Positions 8,438 to 16,561 of a stretch of 64,000 bases of DNA are shown in pieces; the first letter of the stretch is position 1; every line of letters begins with the position of its first letter. The stretch covers positions 744,001-808,000 of the forward strand of contig JADJLB010000001.1 in assembly GCA_016705685.1 (NCBI GenBank). Direction: 5' to 3'. The translations under genes and the position numbers were made by a program. The notes beneath the pieces were generated by a model. It did no database searches and had not been told where the DNA came from. It saw only the letters and a program-made list of their open reading frames with translations. This DNA is from Propionivibrio sp. (lineage in GTDB: Bacteria; Pseudomonadota; Gammaproteobacteria; Burkholderiales; Rhodocyclaceae).

Positions 8438-10330
8438 TCAATTGCCTCCCGCTTTGAATGTGTAACGCGGCTTCAAGTATACCGAATCGATCCCGGTGAT
8501 ACTTGAATTAAGCTGAACTTCGGGCAACTCAATGCGACGGAAGAAGCTCGTGGGGTATTCGGCACCCTGCACGACGCGCACCTGACCTTTGGCTTGTTGC
8601 ACCAAAGAGCGTGAAACCTCGCCCATGATCTGGTCCGCTTCGACCCGACTAAAAGGTGACATCTTGCCGTACAAATCCATGTTGTCTAGCCAGCGTCCAC
8701 CGGCCGTCATTTCGAGCGTCATCCCGCCGTTTTCGAGGGCATAGGCTTGCGCACGTAGGATGCCTTCGCGCATGGGCCCAAGACCCGTCCACAGAATCAA
8801 TTGATCACGCCCAGTTTGGAGGCCAATAGACTGAGCCTGCTGCACAACATCGAGAGGGCTCATGCCTTGAAGAGGATGCACAGGGCCAATGAACTCGGCC
8901 GCGAGATTCTCTCGGAGTGCTGCTTGCGCCGCCTTCTCCGCCTCAGCCGCTGCCCTAAACTCCTGCACCGCCCCCTTGAGCATATCGACCTTGGCGCCGA
9001 CGCTCGCCGGACTCATACCCTTGAAATTCAGCCCAGCCAACGACCGCGCTTCGCCAAAGCCTTCGGTCCATTCCCGATATTTGCCGGGAATCAGCAAACC
9101 GGAGCCGCCCGAACCCATGTCCAGCAACTGCGCCTTGATCGAGCCGAGCAATGCCTGATCACGCTGTTGCAGGGCTTCGATCTGCGTCTGCAACTCGCCG
9201 CGCCTCTGCGCTACGCTCGGCGACAGCGGAAGATCGGAATACTCCTTCGCCAGTTGAGCAACGGCTTGTTGGTTCAACTGCCGGGTTTGCCGCAGCTCAC
9301 TCAGCACCGCCCATTGGACATTGGCCGGCTGATTTTTCATGTTTCCGTAATCTCTGGCCGCATCGTTGAGCGCCATGTCCGAGCCGCTCATGCCGCGCCG
9401 ATCAATGGTCTGCGCATCCTTCGGCAGATAGACCTGCCTCATCGCCAGATCGAGTTCACGCTGAACGGTAGGGTCGGTCTTGACGTACTGGGCGAACATC
9501 GCGTGGTTCTTGCGCGTTGCTTCATCAGCGGCGAAGAGCTGATACTGCTGCCCCGTCATCGAATCGGTGAGGGCCGTTCCCGTTCCGATTTCCTTCAGGA
9601 AGGCTTGCGCCAGTTGGTTGTCCGCACCGAGCCGGGCATCCCAGGCGGTATCGGCTTGTTGCATGGCCTGCTGCGTCAGTTCGGCTTCAGCACGCTCAAC
9701 GCTGATGCCTCGTCTCGCTGCGTACTTGGCAGCGTTGTCCTTGATGAGCTTCGCTTCCCTCGGATGCAACTGCCGATTATTCACATCCACATTCAATCCC
9801 ATGGCCGCCCCGGCGGTGCTGCCACCCGAAGCCAGCGCGCCGATGCCGGTGGCGGTGGTTCCCGAGATCAGTTGCCCGGCGAGCTTGGCCACGTTGTCGC
9901 TGGCCCCGGCCTCTTTCAGGTTCTTGGCAATGTTCTCCTGCAGTTCGTTGAGCAGCGGTGCGGCGGCGGCACTGGCGCCGGCGCCCAACGCCCCCGGGGT
10001 GCCGCCGCCGAGCCCGCCGATGACGGTATGCAAGGCGACGCGATAGGCGCCGCCTTCGTCCCATTTCTTCGCGTCTTCTTCGTTACTCTGCTTTCTCAGG
10101 TTGTCTGCCTGCGTCTTGGCAAAGTCGGCGGCGGCTTTTGGCGCCAGCTGCCCGAACATCTGCGTGATCTTCGTCTGCGCCTCGATCTCCTTCTGCACCT
10201 TGGCCGCATCGAAGATCTTCGCCACCCCGGTTTCCTTGTCGCCGGTGCGGGCGTTGGCGTTACCGGCGATGCCCGAGATCGCCGCCCGCGTCGTGCTGCT
10301 GGCGCTGCCGGAATCCTTGCCAAAGCCCAT
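8438..10330 (-). CDS. cdiA: CdiA C-terminal part with native toxin domain (frame-shifted from the rest of cdiA)
   Basis: This 630-residue frame is the 3' end of the large cdiA gene, separated from upstream parts by single-base frameshifts. Order: a shared pretoxin region (MGFGKDSGSAS, KIFDAAKVQKEIEAQT, alanine/glycine-rich LLNELQENIAKNLKEAGAS, GQLISGTTATGIG), then NNRQLHP at 9761-9781. In related CdiA proteins this type of motif marks the border of the variable toxin region. The roughly 440-residue tail contains a coiled-coil-like Gln/Ala-rich part and ends with ILWTGLGPMREGILRAQAYA, TLEMTAGGRWLDNMDLYGK and a SPFSRVEADQIMGEVSRS block. I cannot name its activity. The immunity gene starts one base after the stop. 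Confidence 0.8.
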   Translation of the reverse strand: MGFGKDSGSASSTTRAAISGIAGNANARTGDKETGVAKIFDAAKVQKEIEAQTKITQMFGQLAPKAAADFAKTQADNLRKQSNEEDAKKWDEGGAYRVALHTVIGGLGGGTPGALGAGASAAAAPLLNELQENIAKNLKEAGASDNVAKLAGQLISGTTATGIGALASGGSTAGAAMGLNVDVNNRQLHPREAKLIKDNAAKYAARRGISVERAEAELTQQAMQQADTAWDARLGADNQLAQAFLKEIGTGTALTDSMTGQQYQLFAADEATRKNHAMFAQYVKTDPTVQRELDLAMRQVYLPKDAQTIDRRGMSGSDMALNDAARDYGNMKNQPANVQWAVLSELRQTRQLNQQAVAQLAKEYSDLPLSPSVAQRRGELQTQIEALQQRDQALLGSIKAQLLDMGSGGSGLLIPGKYREWTEGFGEARSLAGLNFKGMSPASVGAKVDMLKGAVQEFRAAAEAEKAAQAALRENLAAEFIGPVHPLQGMSPLDVVQQAQSIGLQTGRDQLILWTGLGPMREGILRAQAYALENGGMTLEMTAGGRWLDNMDLYGKMSPFSRVEADQIMGEVSRSLVQQAKGQVRVVQGAEYPTSFFRRIELPEVQLNSSITGIDSVYLKPRYTFKAGGN

Positions 10331-10671
10331 GCTCGTGCCCGGGGGCTGAGCGCTCCCGAGGGGGAGAATCCGGTGCCCATATTCACGCTCGCCGATTTGG
10401 CGCTGTAGCTCGCCTGGTTCTGGATATCGCGGGTGGTCAGCGCGCCGCCGGTCTGGAAGGGGTTCTTGTTGTCATCGATCGCCTGCTGCGTGCTGGTGAT
10501 CGCCCCGCCCTTCAAGTCGGTATCGCCCTGGGCATTGACCTGGAAGCCTTGGTCGCCGGCCCGGATTGCCGATTGTTCGTTGACGCTGGCGTAGTCGCTA
10601 TTCACCTTGCTGGCGCTGGCGCTGACACTGCCGCTCACGGGGGTGGCACCGACGCAGAAGGGAAAATGCAC
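10096..10671 (-). pseudogene. cdiA: CdiA internal segment, third reading frame
   Basis: The meaningful part runs from FPFCVGATPVSGSVSASAS to NMGTGFSPSGALSP, matching the orphan module almost residue for residue. It is entered by a one-base loss in an A-run (10663-10666; five A in the orphan copy) and left by a one-base loss within the C3G5 run at 10338-10345. After that point this frame reads arginine/alanine junk and the true continuation is the 8438-10330 frame. Confidence 0.75.
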
Positions 10672-10839
10672 AGGCTGACACTGGCCCCCAGACTCTTCTG
10701 CTTGCTGTCGTAGGTGCTCAAGTCCTGCAGGCTTTCGATCGTGAGGTCCTTGCCGACGTTGGCGATGACTTGTTCGCCCCGGGCCACTGCGCCGCGGAGC
10801 GTGGTATTGCCGCCCGATTCGAACGCCAGCAGGTTGCCG
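10601..10839 (-). repeat. Near-perfect direct repeat, native copy (partner 7542-7781)
   Basis: Partner of the orphan copy, shorter by one adenine. The native gene continues past the shared TTGCCG (10834-10839) into sequence encoding WSNTHVEAGN, which the orphan lacks. Confidence 0.85.
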
Positions 10840-11159
10840 GCCTCGACATGGGTATTGCTCCAGGCGAGGTCCGTGCCGTTGGCCTGGCCTTTGCCACCCG
10901 AGACACCGGCCTGAATCGTGAAGCCGTTCTGCGTGCCCCCAAGGGCAAAGCCGATGCCGACACTGGCGCTGCGGTTCTGGTTCGTGCTGTGCTGCTCGGC
11001 GGTGTTTCGGGCGGCGAGGAGTTTGATTTCATCGTCGGCGGTCAGGGTGAGGTTTCTGGCGGCGGTCGCTTTGCTGCCCTGAATCGTCAGGTCGCTCTGT
11101 TCCCCCGCGTCGCTCGCCGTGATGCTGATGTCGCGCCCGGCGGTGAGGTTCGAAGCCAC
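10635..11159 (-). pseudogene. cdiA: CdiA internal segment, second reading frame
   Basis: It encodes the haemagglutinin-repeat stretch ASNLTAGRDISITASDAG, the ALGGTQNGFTIQAGVSGGKG segment and NLLAFESGGNTTLRGAVARGE. It continues the N-terminal cdiA frame after a one-base insertion near 11163: reading ...TSDT, skipping one base, then AVASNLTAG restores the family pattern. It ends in proline junk after the A-run indel at 10663-10666. Confidence 0.75.
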
Positions 11160-14100
11160 GGCCGGTGTCGCTCGTTTGCGTGCTCTTGCTGCGGCTCTTC
11201 GAGCTGCCGATGCTCAGGCTGACATTGATGCCGCCCACCTGGTCGGCGGCGTTGGGGTCGCGGGAGCCGATGGTCTTGCCGCTCTCGTCGAGCACCGGCA
11301 TCTGGTTGTCCTTCACCGTTCCGTCCGGCAGTTCAACCGTCGTGCCCTGTCCGGCGACAACGGCATCGACGGTGTTCTTGCCGGTCATGGCGATGTTGGC
11401 CGCGGCCAGCCACTGCATCCGCGGGTCTTTGGTCTGGGCGGCCGCCTGGCTCATCTGCTGTACTGTCTGGATAGCGCTGATCACCGGGCTGGAGACGGCG
11501 AGGGTCAAGCCGCTCTGCTTGCTCTTCGTTTCGGTGACCGTGCGGCGGGTTTGCCGGGCTTCGACGATGTCGACGCGCTTGGCCGCGACATTGATATCGC
11601 CCTGTACGGCAATCACGTCGCTGCCGACCTGGCGGTAGTTCTCGCCGGCGAGCAGCAGGACATTGCCGGCGGTGCTCCCGACGGTGCTCTGGGCCGCCAG
11701 CGTGGCGTCGGTCTTTTGATCGGTGCTGTTCTGTCGACTACCGATCGTGAAGCCGATCCCGCCGCTGCCAAAGACGCCGGATTGTTTGGTCTTGCTGTAG
11801 TGCGTTTCGTTGTGCGTCTGGGTCGCCGCTTCGAGGGCGAGGTCGCGGCCGGCGCTCAGCGTCGTATCCTTGGTCGCCACCACGTTGCTGCCCTTGATCG
11901 AGAGATCCCGGTCGGCGATCAGCGTCGTGCTATCCCCCGAGAAGGTACTGGCCAGCGCGGTGCCGTCCTCGACGGTGTCGCGCCGGACCGTGCTACTGGA
12001 ACCGAGCAGGCCGCGTTTGCTGCTCTTGGCGTAGGTCTCGGTGGCAGTACGCGCCTGCCCGGCGTCGATCTTGAGGTCGTTGCCGGCGCTGGCCAGAAGC
12101 GCGCCCTGGTCGCTGCTGACGTTGGCCGCGCGGGCGGTGAGGTCGTTGCCGGCAACCAGGGTGAGATCGCCGCTCGTTTGCAGTGTGCTGCCGACCTCGG
12201 TGCGGCGATTCTCGCGCCAGTAGCCTTTCTTGGCAGTGGTGGCGGCCTGGCTGCTTTCGCTGACGGTGCCCAGCGTCAGATCGTGCCCGGCGGCAAGGAG
12301 GGTGCTGCCGGCGCTGCCGGTATTGGCGACGGCCGCGCCCAGGAGTTTGAGGTCGCGCCCGGCGCTGGCGAGCAGGACTCCGGCATCGCCAGCGACGTAG
12401 AGGCCGGCTACCCGGTCGACCACGGTCTTGTCGACCGCTCCTGCAACACGGCCGGCTTGCCGGTAGTGCTGGTCCACGGTGCTGCTTTCTAGGCTCAGGT
12501 CGCGCCCGGCGCTGACGGCGAGGCGGTCGCGGGCGGTAAAGGTGCCGCCCCGGCTCAAGAGGTCGGTCTGGGCACGCACCTCGACGTCGGCGCCCTGGAT
12601 GTGGCCGCGCAGGTTCTGGAGGCGCTCGGCGTCGAGGGTGACCAACTGGCGGCCGGCCACGGTGCCGCTGGTGGCGAGTTCGCCGGCGACGTCGAGGCGG
12701 ACGTTGTTGCCGCCGAGGACGGCGCCGCTGGGGGCGAGGTCGCCCGGCTGGACGCGGGCATAAACTTGCGGCACCAGTACCTTTTGGCCGGCCACGACCT
12801 TTTCCACCAGCCAGACGATGTCGGTGGTCAGGGCGGCCATCTGGGCGGCGGAGAGCGCGACGCCGGGGATGAGTTTCCACTGCCGGGCAACGGTGACGCC
12901 GGCGTCCATCAGGGCGCGGTATTGGTCTTCTTCATTCTGGTAGCCGACCAGAAAGCGCCGCCCGGTGAGTTGGCCGACCTGCTCGTCGATCAGGCGCTGC
13001 TCGTAGAAGCCGTCGCCCAGACGCTTTTGCGTGATGGCCGGGTCGAGCTGGAGTTGAGCCAGCAGGTAGTCGGAGCCGAGCCATTGCCGGTAGCTGGTAA
13101 AGCGCGGGTCGGTCTCGATCAGGTAACGGCCGTCGGGGTTCGGGTTGGGGCGGAACAGACTGCTCGCCGGCAGAGTGTCGCCGACGGGAGCGATGCTGGC
13201 GCCGGAGCGGGTGCCGGTGCCGCTGCCGGCAAGGACCGGCGCCGCGTGCTGGCGGATGGTCAGGCTGTCGATGCGATCGGTGAAGCTGCCGGTCAGGTCG
13301 CCGCCGGCGCTGATCACCGCATCGACGCTCCCGGTCTTGACTGCCGTGCTGCTGTACGTGGTGGGCAGCGGGTGCGGGTCGCGTCCCCAGTGCCGCCAGT
13401 AGCCGCTGGTGGCGACATCGGTTTGCAGGAAGAGCTCGGCGCCGGTGTTGGCGAGCGAACTGCCGGTGAGCGTCAGGTCGCCGCCGGCCTGAATGCTGGC
13501 GTATTCGTTGGTGAGGGTGTCCGCCGCGATGCGCAGGGCTTTGCTGGCGAGGATCGAGGCGGCGGGCGAGGTCGATGTGACTTCATCCTGAGCGTGCGTG
13601 GTGGTCTCCGTCAGGTAGTCGATGTAGTCGCAGTCGGGTGGGTCTTCGCAGCGGGTGTACGAGCGGCTCGCGCTGTCTTTGAGCTCGCGCTCGATGGCCA
13701 GGCTGCGGCGCTTGTTGTTCACCGTGGCGGCCTGAATCGACAGCTCGCCCAGCGCTTCGAGGGTGGCACTGACGTTGTTGATGTCGCCGGCCCGGCCGGT
13801 CGCGCGGCGGGCGCTGTCCAGCGACCCACCGATGGCCAGGTCGCCGGCGCTGAAGAGGACCGCTTCATCGCGGTTGTTGAGGGTGCCGACGGCCAGATCG
13901 AGGCGGTCGCGGGCGACGATCACCGGCGCCGCAGCGCCTTCGGCTTCGTTGTTCAGTGTGGTCGCGGCGATCGACAGATGGTCGCCGTAGAGGCGGCCGG
14001 TGCCGAGGTTGTTCAGGGTCACGGCGTCGATGCGGGTGTCGCCGCCGTCAATCAGGCCGCGGTTGGTCAGGGAGTGCGTTTCGCTCGCGGTGAGCGCGAG

Positions 14101-15573
14101 TTCAGGGGCGAGGATCTCGCCGGCCGCCTGGTTGTCGATGCTGGCAGCGCGCAGGGTCAGCGCCGTACCGCCCTGCATCGTGGCTTGGTTGGTCAGCGTG
14201 CCGGCAGTCTCCAGCGTGGCACGGCCGTTGGCGGTGAGTTCGGCAAATCCGCCGGCATGCGTGAAGTCGGCGACGAGTTTGATCGCCAAGTCGCCCTGCG
14301 AGAGCAGCTTGCCGTCGCCGCTCAAGCTTGCGCTGTCGATATCCAGCCGCTGGCCGGCGATGAGCGTGCCGGCGGTGTTGGCAATGGCCAGCGTTTTGCT
14401 GGCCTTGGGGTCCAGAATGCTGAGCGTTTGCGCCGACGCAATCAGCCCGGCGCGGTTGTCCAGGCTGCCGCTGCTGCTGATGCTCAGCGCGGTATCGGCG
14501 CGCAAGGCGCCGCTGTGGTTGTCGACGGTGTCGGCATTGATCGTGAGCGCCTGGCCTTCGAGACCCTGTGAGGCACCGAGCGTGTCGGCGTTGATGACGC
14601 GGTCGGCGGTGATGGCGAGCGTGCCGCCCGCAGAAACGAGGCCGGTGTTGTGGAGCTCGCCGGGCGTGTTCAGGGCGATGTCGCCGCGGGCCATGAGGCT
14701 GCCGCTGTTCTGCAGGCGTCCGTCGACGGTGACGGTCACCTCGCCGACGGAAGCGCCGAGCGTGCCGGCGTTCCTTACGCCGACGCCGGCTTCGGTGCCG
14801 ACGAGGGTGATCTTGCCGGCGTACAGGCCACCGAGGCTGGCGACGTCGATGGCGAAGGCGGGGGCCGGGCCGCTGCCGCTAATGGGCGTGGCCTGCGTGT
14901 TGCCGGCATCGACGACGTTGCTGCCGGTGGTGACCTTGAGCGTCTGCGCCCACAGCCCGGCATTGACTTCAACGGCGCGGGCGATGAGATCGGTATAGCC
15001 GACACGGCTGGCATCCAGCCCCGTGCCTTCGATGCGCAGCGTGCCGCCTTCGACGCGGTAACTTTCCAGGTTGCCGCCGTTGACGAGCGGCGTGCCGGTG
15101 GTCAGCGTGGCGCGGCTGGCGTTGATGAAGCCGCAGCCGTTGCAGGTCAGCCCGGCCGGATTGGCGATGACGACCTGCGCGGCGCTGCCGGCGATCTCGA
15201 CATAGCCGAGCAACTGGCTGGGGTTGGCGGCGACGACTTCGTTGAGGATGACCCGGGCGCTGCCGTGCGCCAGCCAGGGGTTGCCCTGGACCCAGCCGCC
15301 GAGCTGGGTGAGCGCGTTGTTGCGCGCGTTGTTCAGGATGACGCCGTTGGGGTCGACGTCGAACTGGCTGTAGGTGTTACGCGAGACGCCGGCGGCGCTG
15401 GGGGTCTGGATGTTGATCAGCGGCACGCCGTTGCCCGCGGTCAGTACGGTGGGCTGTTGGCTGGCCGGAGCGGCCTTGTAGGCGACGATCTGGGCGGAGG
15501 CCAGGGGCATCAGGGCGGCGAGTGTGGCAAAAGCGGCAAATACAGCAAATGCGGCGGGACGATGGGCGTTCAT
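11029..15573 (-). CDS. cdiA: CdiA/FhaB-type exoprotein, N-terminal TPS domain and haemagglutinin repeats
   Basis: About 1470 meaningful residues. Signal peptide at 1-27 (MNAHRPAAF..., cleavage after ASA). The TPS domain follows, with NPAGLTCNGCGFINASRATLTTG, which directs secretion through the partner CdiB. Next come many 20-residue beta-helix repeats (LDNRAGLIAS, TLNNRDEAVL, LSAGRDLALEA types). A mid-protein module (SSLFRPNPNPDGRYLIETDP to GDLAPSGAVLGG) matches the conserved FHA/CdiA region around the receptor-binding part. The true frame ends near 11163; the last 40 or so residues of this frame are frameshift junk. With the three downstream segments the whole gene would be about 2,380 codons. 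It starts 22 bases after the exported-protein gene. Confidence 0.88.
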   Translation of the reverse strand: MNAHRPAAFAVFAAFATLAALMPLASAQIVAYKAAPASQQPTVLTAGNGVPLINIQTPSAAGVSRNTYSQFDVDPNGVILNNARNNALTQLGGWVQGNPWLAHGSARVILNEVVAANPSQLLGYVEIAGSAAQVVIANPAGLTCNGCGFINASRATLTTGTPLVNGGNLESYRVEGGTLRIEGTGLDASRVGYTDLIARAVEVNAGLWAQTLKVTTGSNVVDAGNTQATPISGSGPAPAFAIDVASLGGLYAGKITLVGTEAGVGVRNAGTLGASVGEVTVTVDGRLQNSGSLMARGDIALNTPGELHNTGLVSAGGTLAITADRVINADTLGASQGLEGQALTINADTVDNHSGALRADTALSISSSGSLDNRAGLIASAQTLSILDPKASKTLAIANTAGTLIAGQRLDIDSASLSGDGKLLSQGDLAIKLVADFTHAGGFAELTANGRATLETAGTLTNQATMQGGTALTLRAASIDNQAAGEILAPELALTASETHSLTNRGLIDGGDTRIDAVTLNNLGTGRLYGDHLSIAATTLNNEAEGAAAPVIVARDRLDLAVGTLNNRDEAVLFSAGDLAIGGSLDSARRATGRAGDINNVSATLEALGELSIQAATVNNKRRSLAIERELKDSASRSYTRCEDPPDCDYIDYLTETTTHAQDEVTSTSPAASILASKALRIAADTLTNEYASIQAGGDLTLTGSSLANTGAELFLQTDVATSGYWRHWGRDPHPLPTTYSSTAVKTGSVDAVISAGGDLTGSFTDRIDSLTIRQHAAPVLAGSGTGTRSGASIAPVGDTLPASSLFRPNPNPDGRYLIETDPRFTSYRQWLGSDYLLAQLQLDPAITQKRLGDGFYEQRLIDEQVGQLTGRRFLVGYQNEEDQYRALMDAGVTVARQWKLIPGVALSAAQMAALTTDIVWLVEKVVAGQKVLVPQVYARVQPGDLAPSGAVLGGNNVRLDVAGELATSGTVAGRQLVTLDAERLQNLRGHIQGADVEVRAQTDLLSRGGTFTARDRLAVSAGRDLSLESSTVDQHYRQAGRVAGAVDKTVVDRVAGLYVAGDAGVLLASAGRDLKLLGAAVANTGSAGSTLLAAGHDLTLGTVSESSQAATTAKKGYWRENRRTEVGSTLQTSGDLTLVAGNDLTARAANVSSDQGALLASAGNDLKIDAGQARTATETYAKSSKRGLLGSSSTVRRDTVEDGTALASTFSGDSTTLIADRDLSIKGSNVVATKDTTLSAGRDLALEAATQTHNETHYSKTKQSGVFGSGGIGFTIGSRQNSTDQKTDATLAAQSTVGSTAGNVLLLAGENYRQVGSDVIAVQGDINVAAKRVDIVEARQTRRTVTETKSKQSGLTLAVSSPVISAIQTVQQMSQAAAQTKDPRMQWLAAANIAMTGKNTVDAVVAGQGTTVELPDGTVKDNQMPVLDESGKTIGSRDPNAADQVGGINVSLSIGSSKSRSKSTQTSDTGRGFEPHRRARHQHHGERRGGTERPDDSGQQSDRRQKPHPDRRR

Positions 15574-15594
15574 GGCGATGGTCCTCCGGCGGAG

Positions 15595-16461
15595 TCAGTT
15601 TGTTTGCTGCGTTATCGGGGGTAGGGCTGGCGCTGAGGTTTCTCCGGCAGCCTTCTCCGGGATGGAGGTATCGACAGTTGTCGGGGTGCCGGCGGCTGCA
15701 GCGACCGGGGCAAGGTTCAGCGCTTCGGCAAACTCTTGATGGCAATGCTGCGCAATTTCTTCGGCGGCTTTGGCAATCGCCAGATGCTCGTCGCGCTCCC
15801 AGTCTTCGAGCGGCATCTTTGTCGCGTATTGGTAGCTGCAGACCTTGCGCAGATGGATCTTGCCGGCCGGTTTGTCGTGGAGTTCGAGCAGTAGCGCACT
15901 TCTCAGCACGTAGTCGCTGGAGAAGGTTTCAAAATCGAGCGTCCATTGGCTCTGGCGCAGGCTGAGAGTCAGGCTGGGCTTGGGTTCGGAGTCGGCGGCG
16001 ACGATCCGCGCCTGCTGCCCGCGGAGGGCGTCATCAAGACTTTGCGTGAGCAGCGGTAGCGGCCCGCGCTGAGCCAATTCGGCAGCGACGGCGCCGGCCG
16101 CTTCGGCGGATAGCTGGTTAACGGCACCTTGAATATGCACGTTGGCCTGCTGGGCGATCTCCATGTTGGCCTGCATCTGGCGCTGCATTTGGGCTGCGTT
16201 GGTCGCACCGCCAGCGCCGCCTGAGGCCATCGCACTGCTGAGAATCATGCCCACGAGAAAGCCGCCGATTGCTGCGCTCTTGGTACGAATTTCGAGCGCC
16301 TTGCCGCTGCCGGCGAAAATGATGGGTTCGCGCTGCAGACGTTCGCCGATTTGCATCGGGGTGAAGGGTTCGTCATCGGGGCCGAAGAAGCCGGCTCGGG
16401 CAGGCTGGGTGGCGATGGCAGAGATGACAAGCAGGGCACAGAGGCTGGAATTGGGGCGCAT
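15595..16461 (-). CDS. Exported protein of unknown function between cdiB and cdiA
   Basis: 288 residues from the ATG at 16461 (a TTG at 16485 is also in frame). Signal peptide MRPNSSLCALLVISAIATQPARA, then mature GFFGPDDEPFTPMQIGERL. A hydrophobic alanine/glycine stretch (AIGGFLVGMILSSAMASGGAGG) precedes a glutamine- and methionine-rich heptad-like segment (NAAQMQRQMQANMEIAQQ). The C-terminal half has two cysteines (KVCSYQYA and AQHCHQEF) that could form a disulfide. I do not recognise a family. The position inside the cdiB-cdiA operon suggests a secretion or maturation accessory; it is not a CdiC acyltransferase or a known immunity type by its visible features. Confidence 0.65.
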   Translation of the reverse strand: MRPNSSLCALLVISAIATQPARAGFFGPDDEPFTPMQIGERLQREPIIFAGSGKALEIRTKSAAIGGFLVGMILSSAMASGGAGGATNAAQMQRQMQANMEIAQQANVHIQGAVNQLSAEAAGAVAAELAQRGPLPLLTQSLDDALRGQQARIVAADSEPKPSLTLSLRQSQWTLDFETFSSDYVLRSALLLELHDKPAGKIHLRKVCSYQYATKMPLEDWERDEHLAIAKAAEEIAQHCHQEFAEALNLAPVAAAAGTPTTVDTSIPEKAAGETSAPALPPITQQTN

Positions 16462-16561
16462 AGGAAGTTTGTCTTTCGTAATCAAGGCTGGCTATGGTCG
16501 CGATATCCGCTCCGGCTTTCGCCGGGGTGATGGCAGGGGTGGGGAAAGTGCTTCATCGTCG

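Noticed and set aside
8801-10408. A 535-codon plus-strand frame opposite the cdiA C-terminus
   Set aside because: Same reason: antisense of the pretoxin and toxin region, rich in Arg/His/Leu, without family features. The minus frame matches the orphan module residue by residue.
10663-10666. Calling cdiA phase-variable from the A4/A5 difference
   Set aside because: The run is too short for efficient slippage, and similar single-base indels occur in tuf and serA, so sequence error is at least as likely. Kept only as a possibility.
12601-14571. A 656-codon open frame on the plus strand opposite cdiA
   Set aside because: It is the GC-rich antisense shadow of a repeat-containing gene: its composition is Gly/Ala/Val/Arg-rich, with no motif, signal or plausible start context. 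The minus-strand protein explains the region fully.
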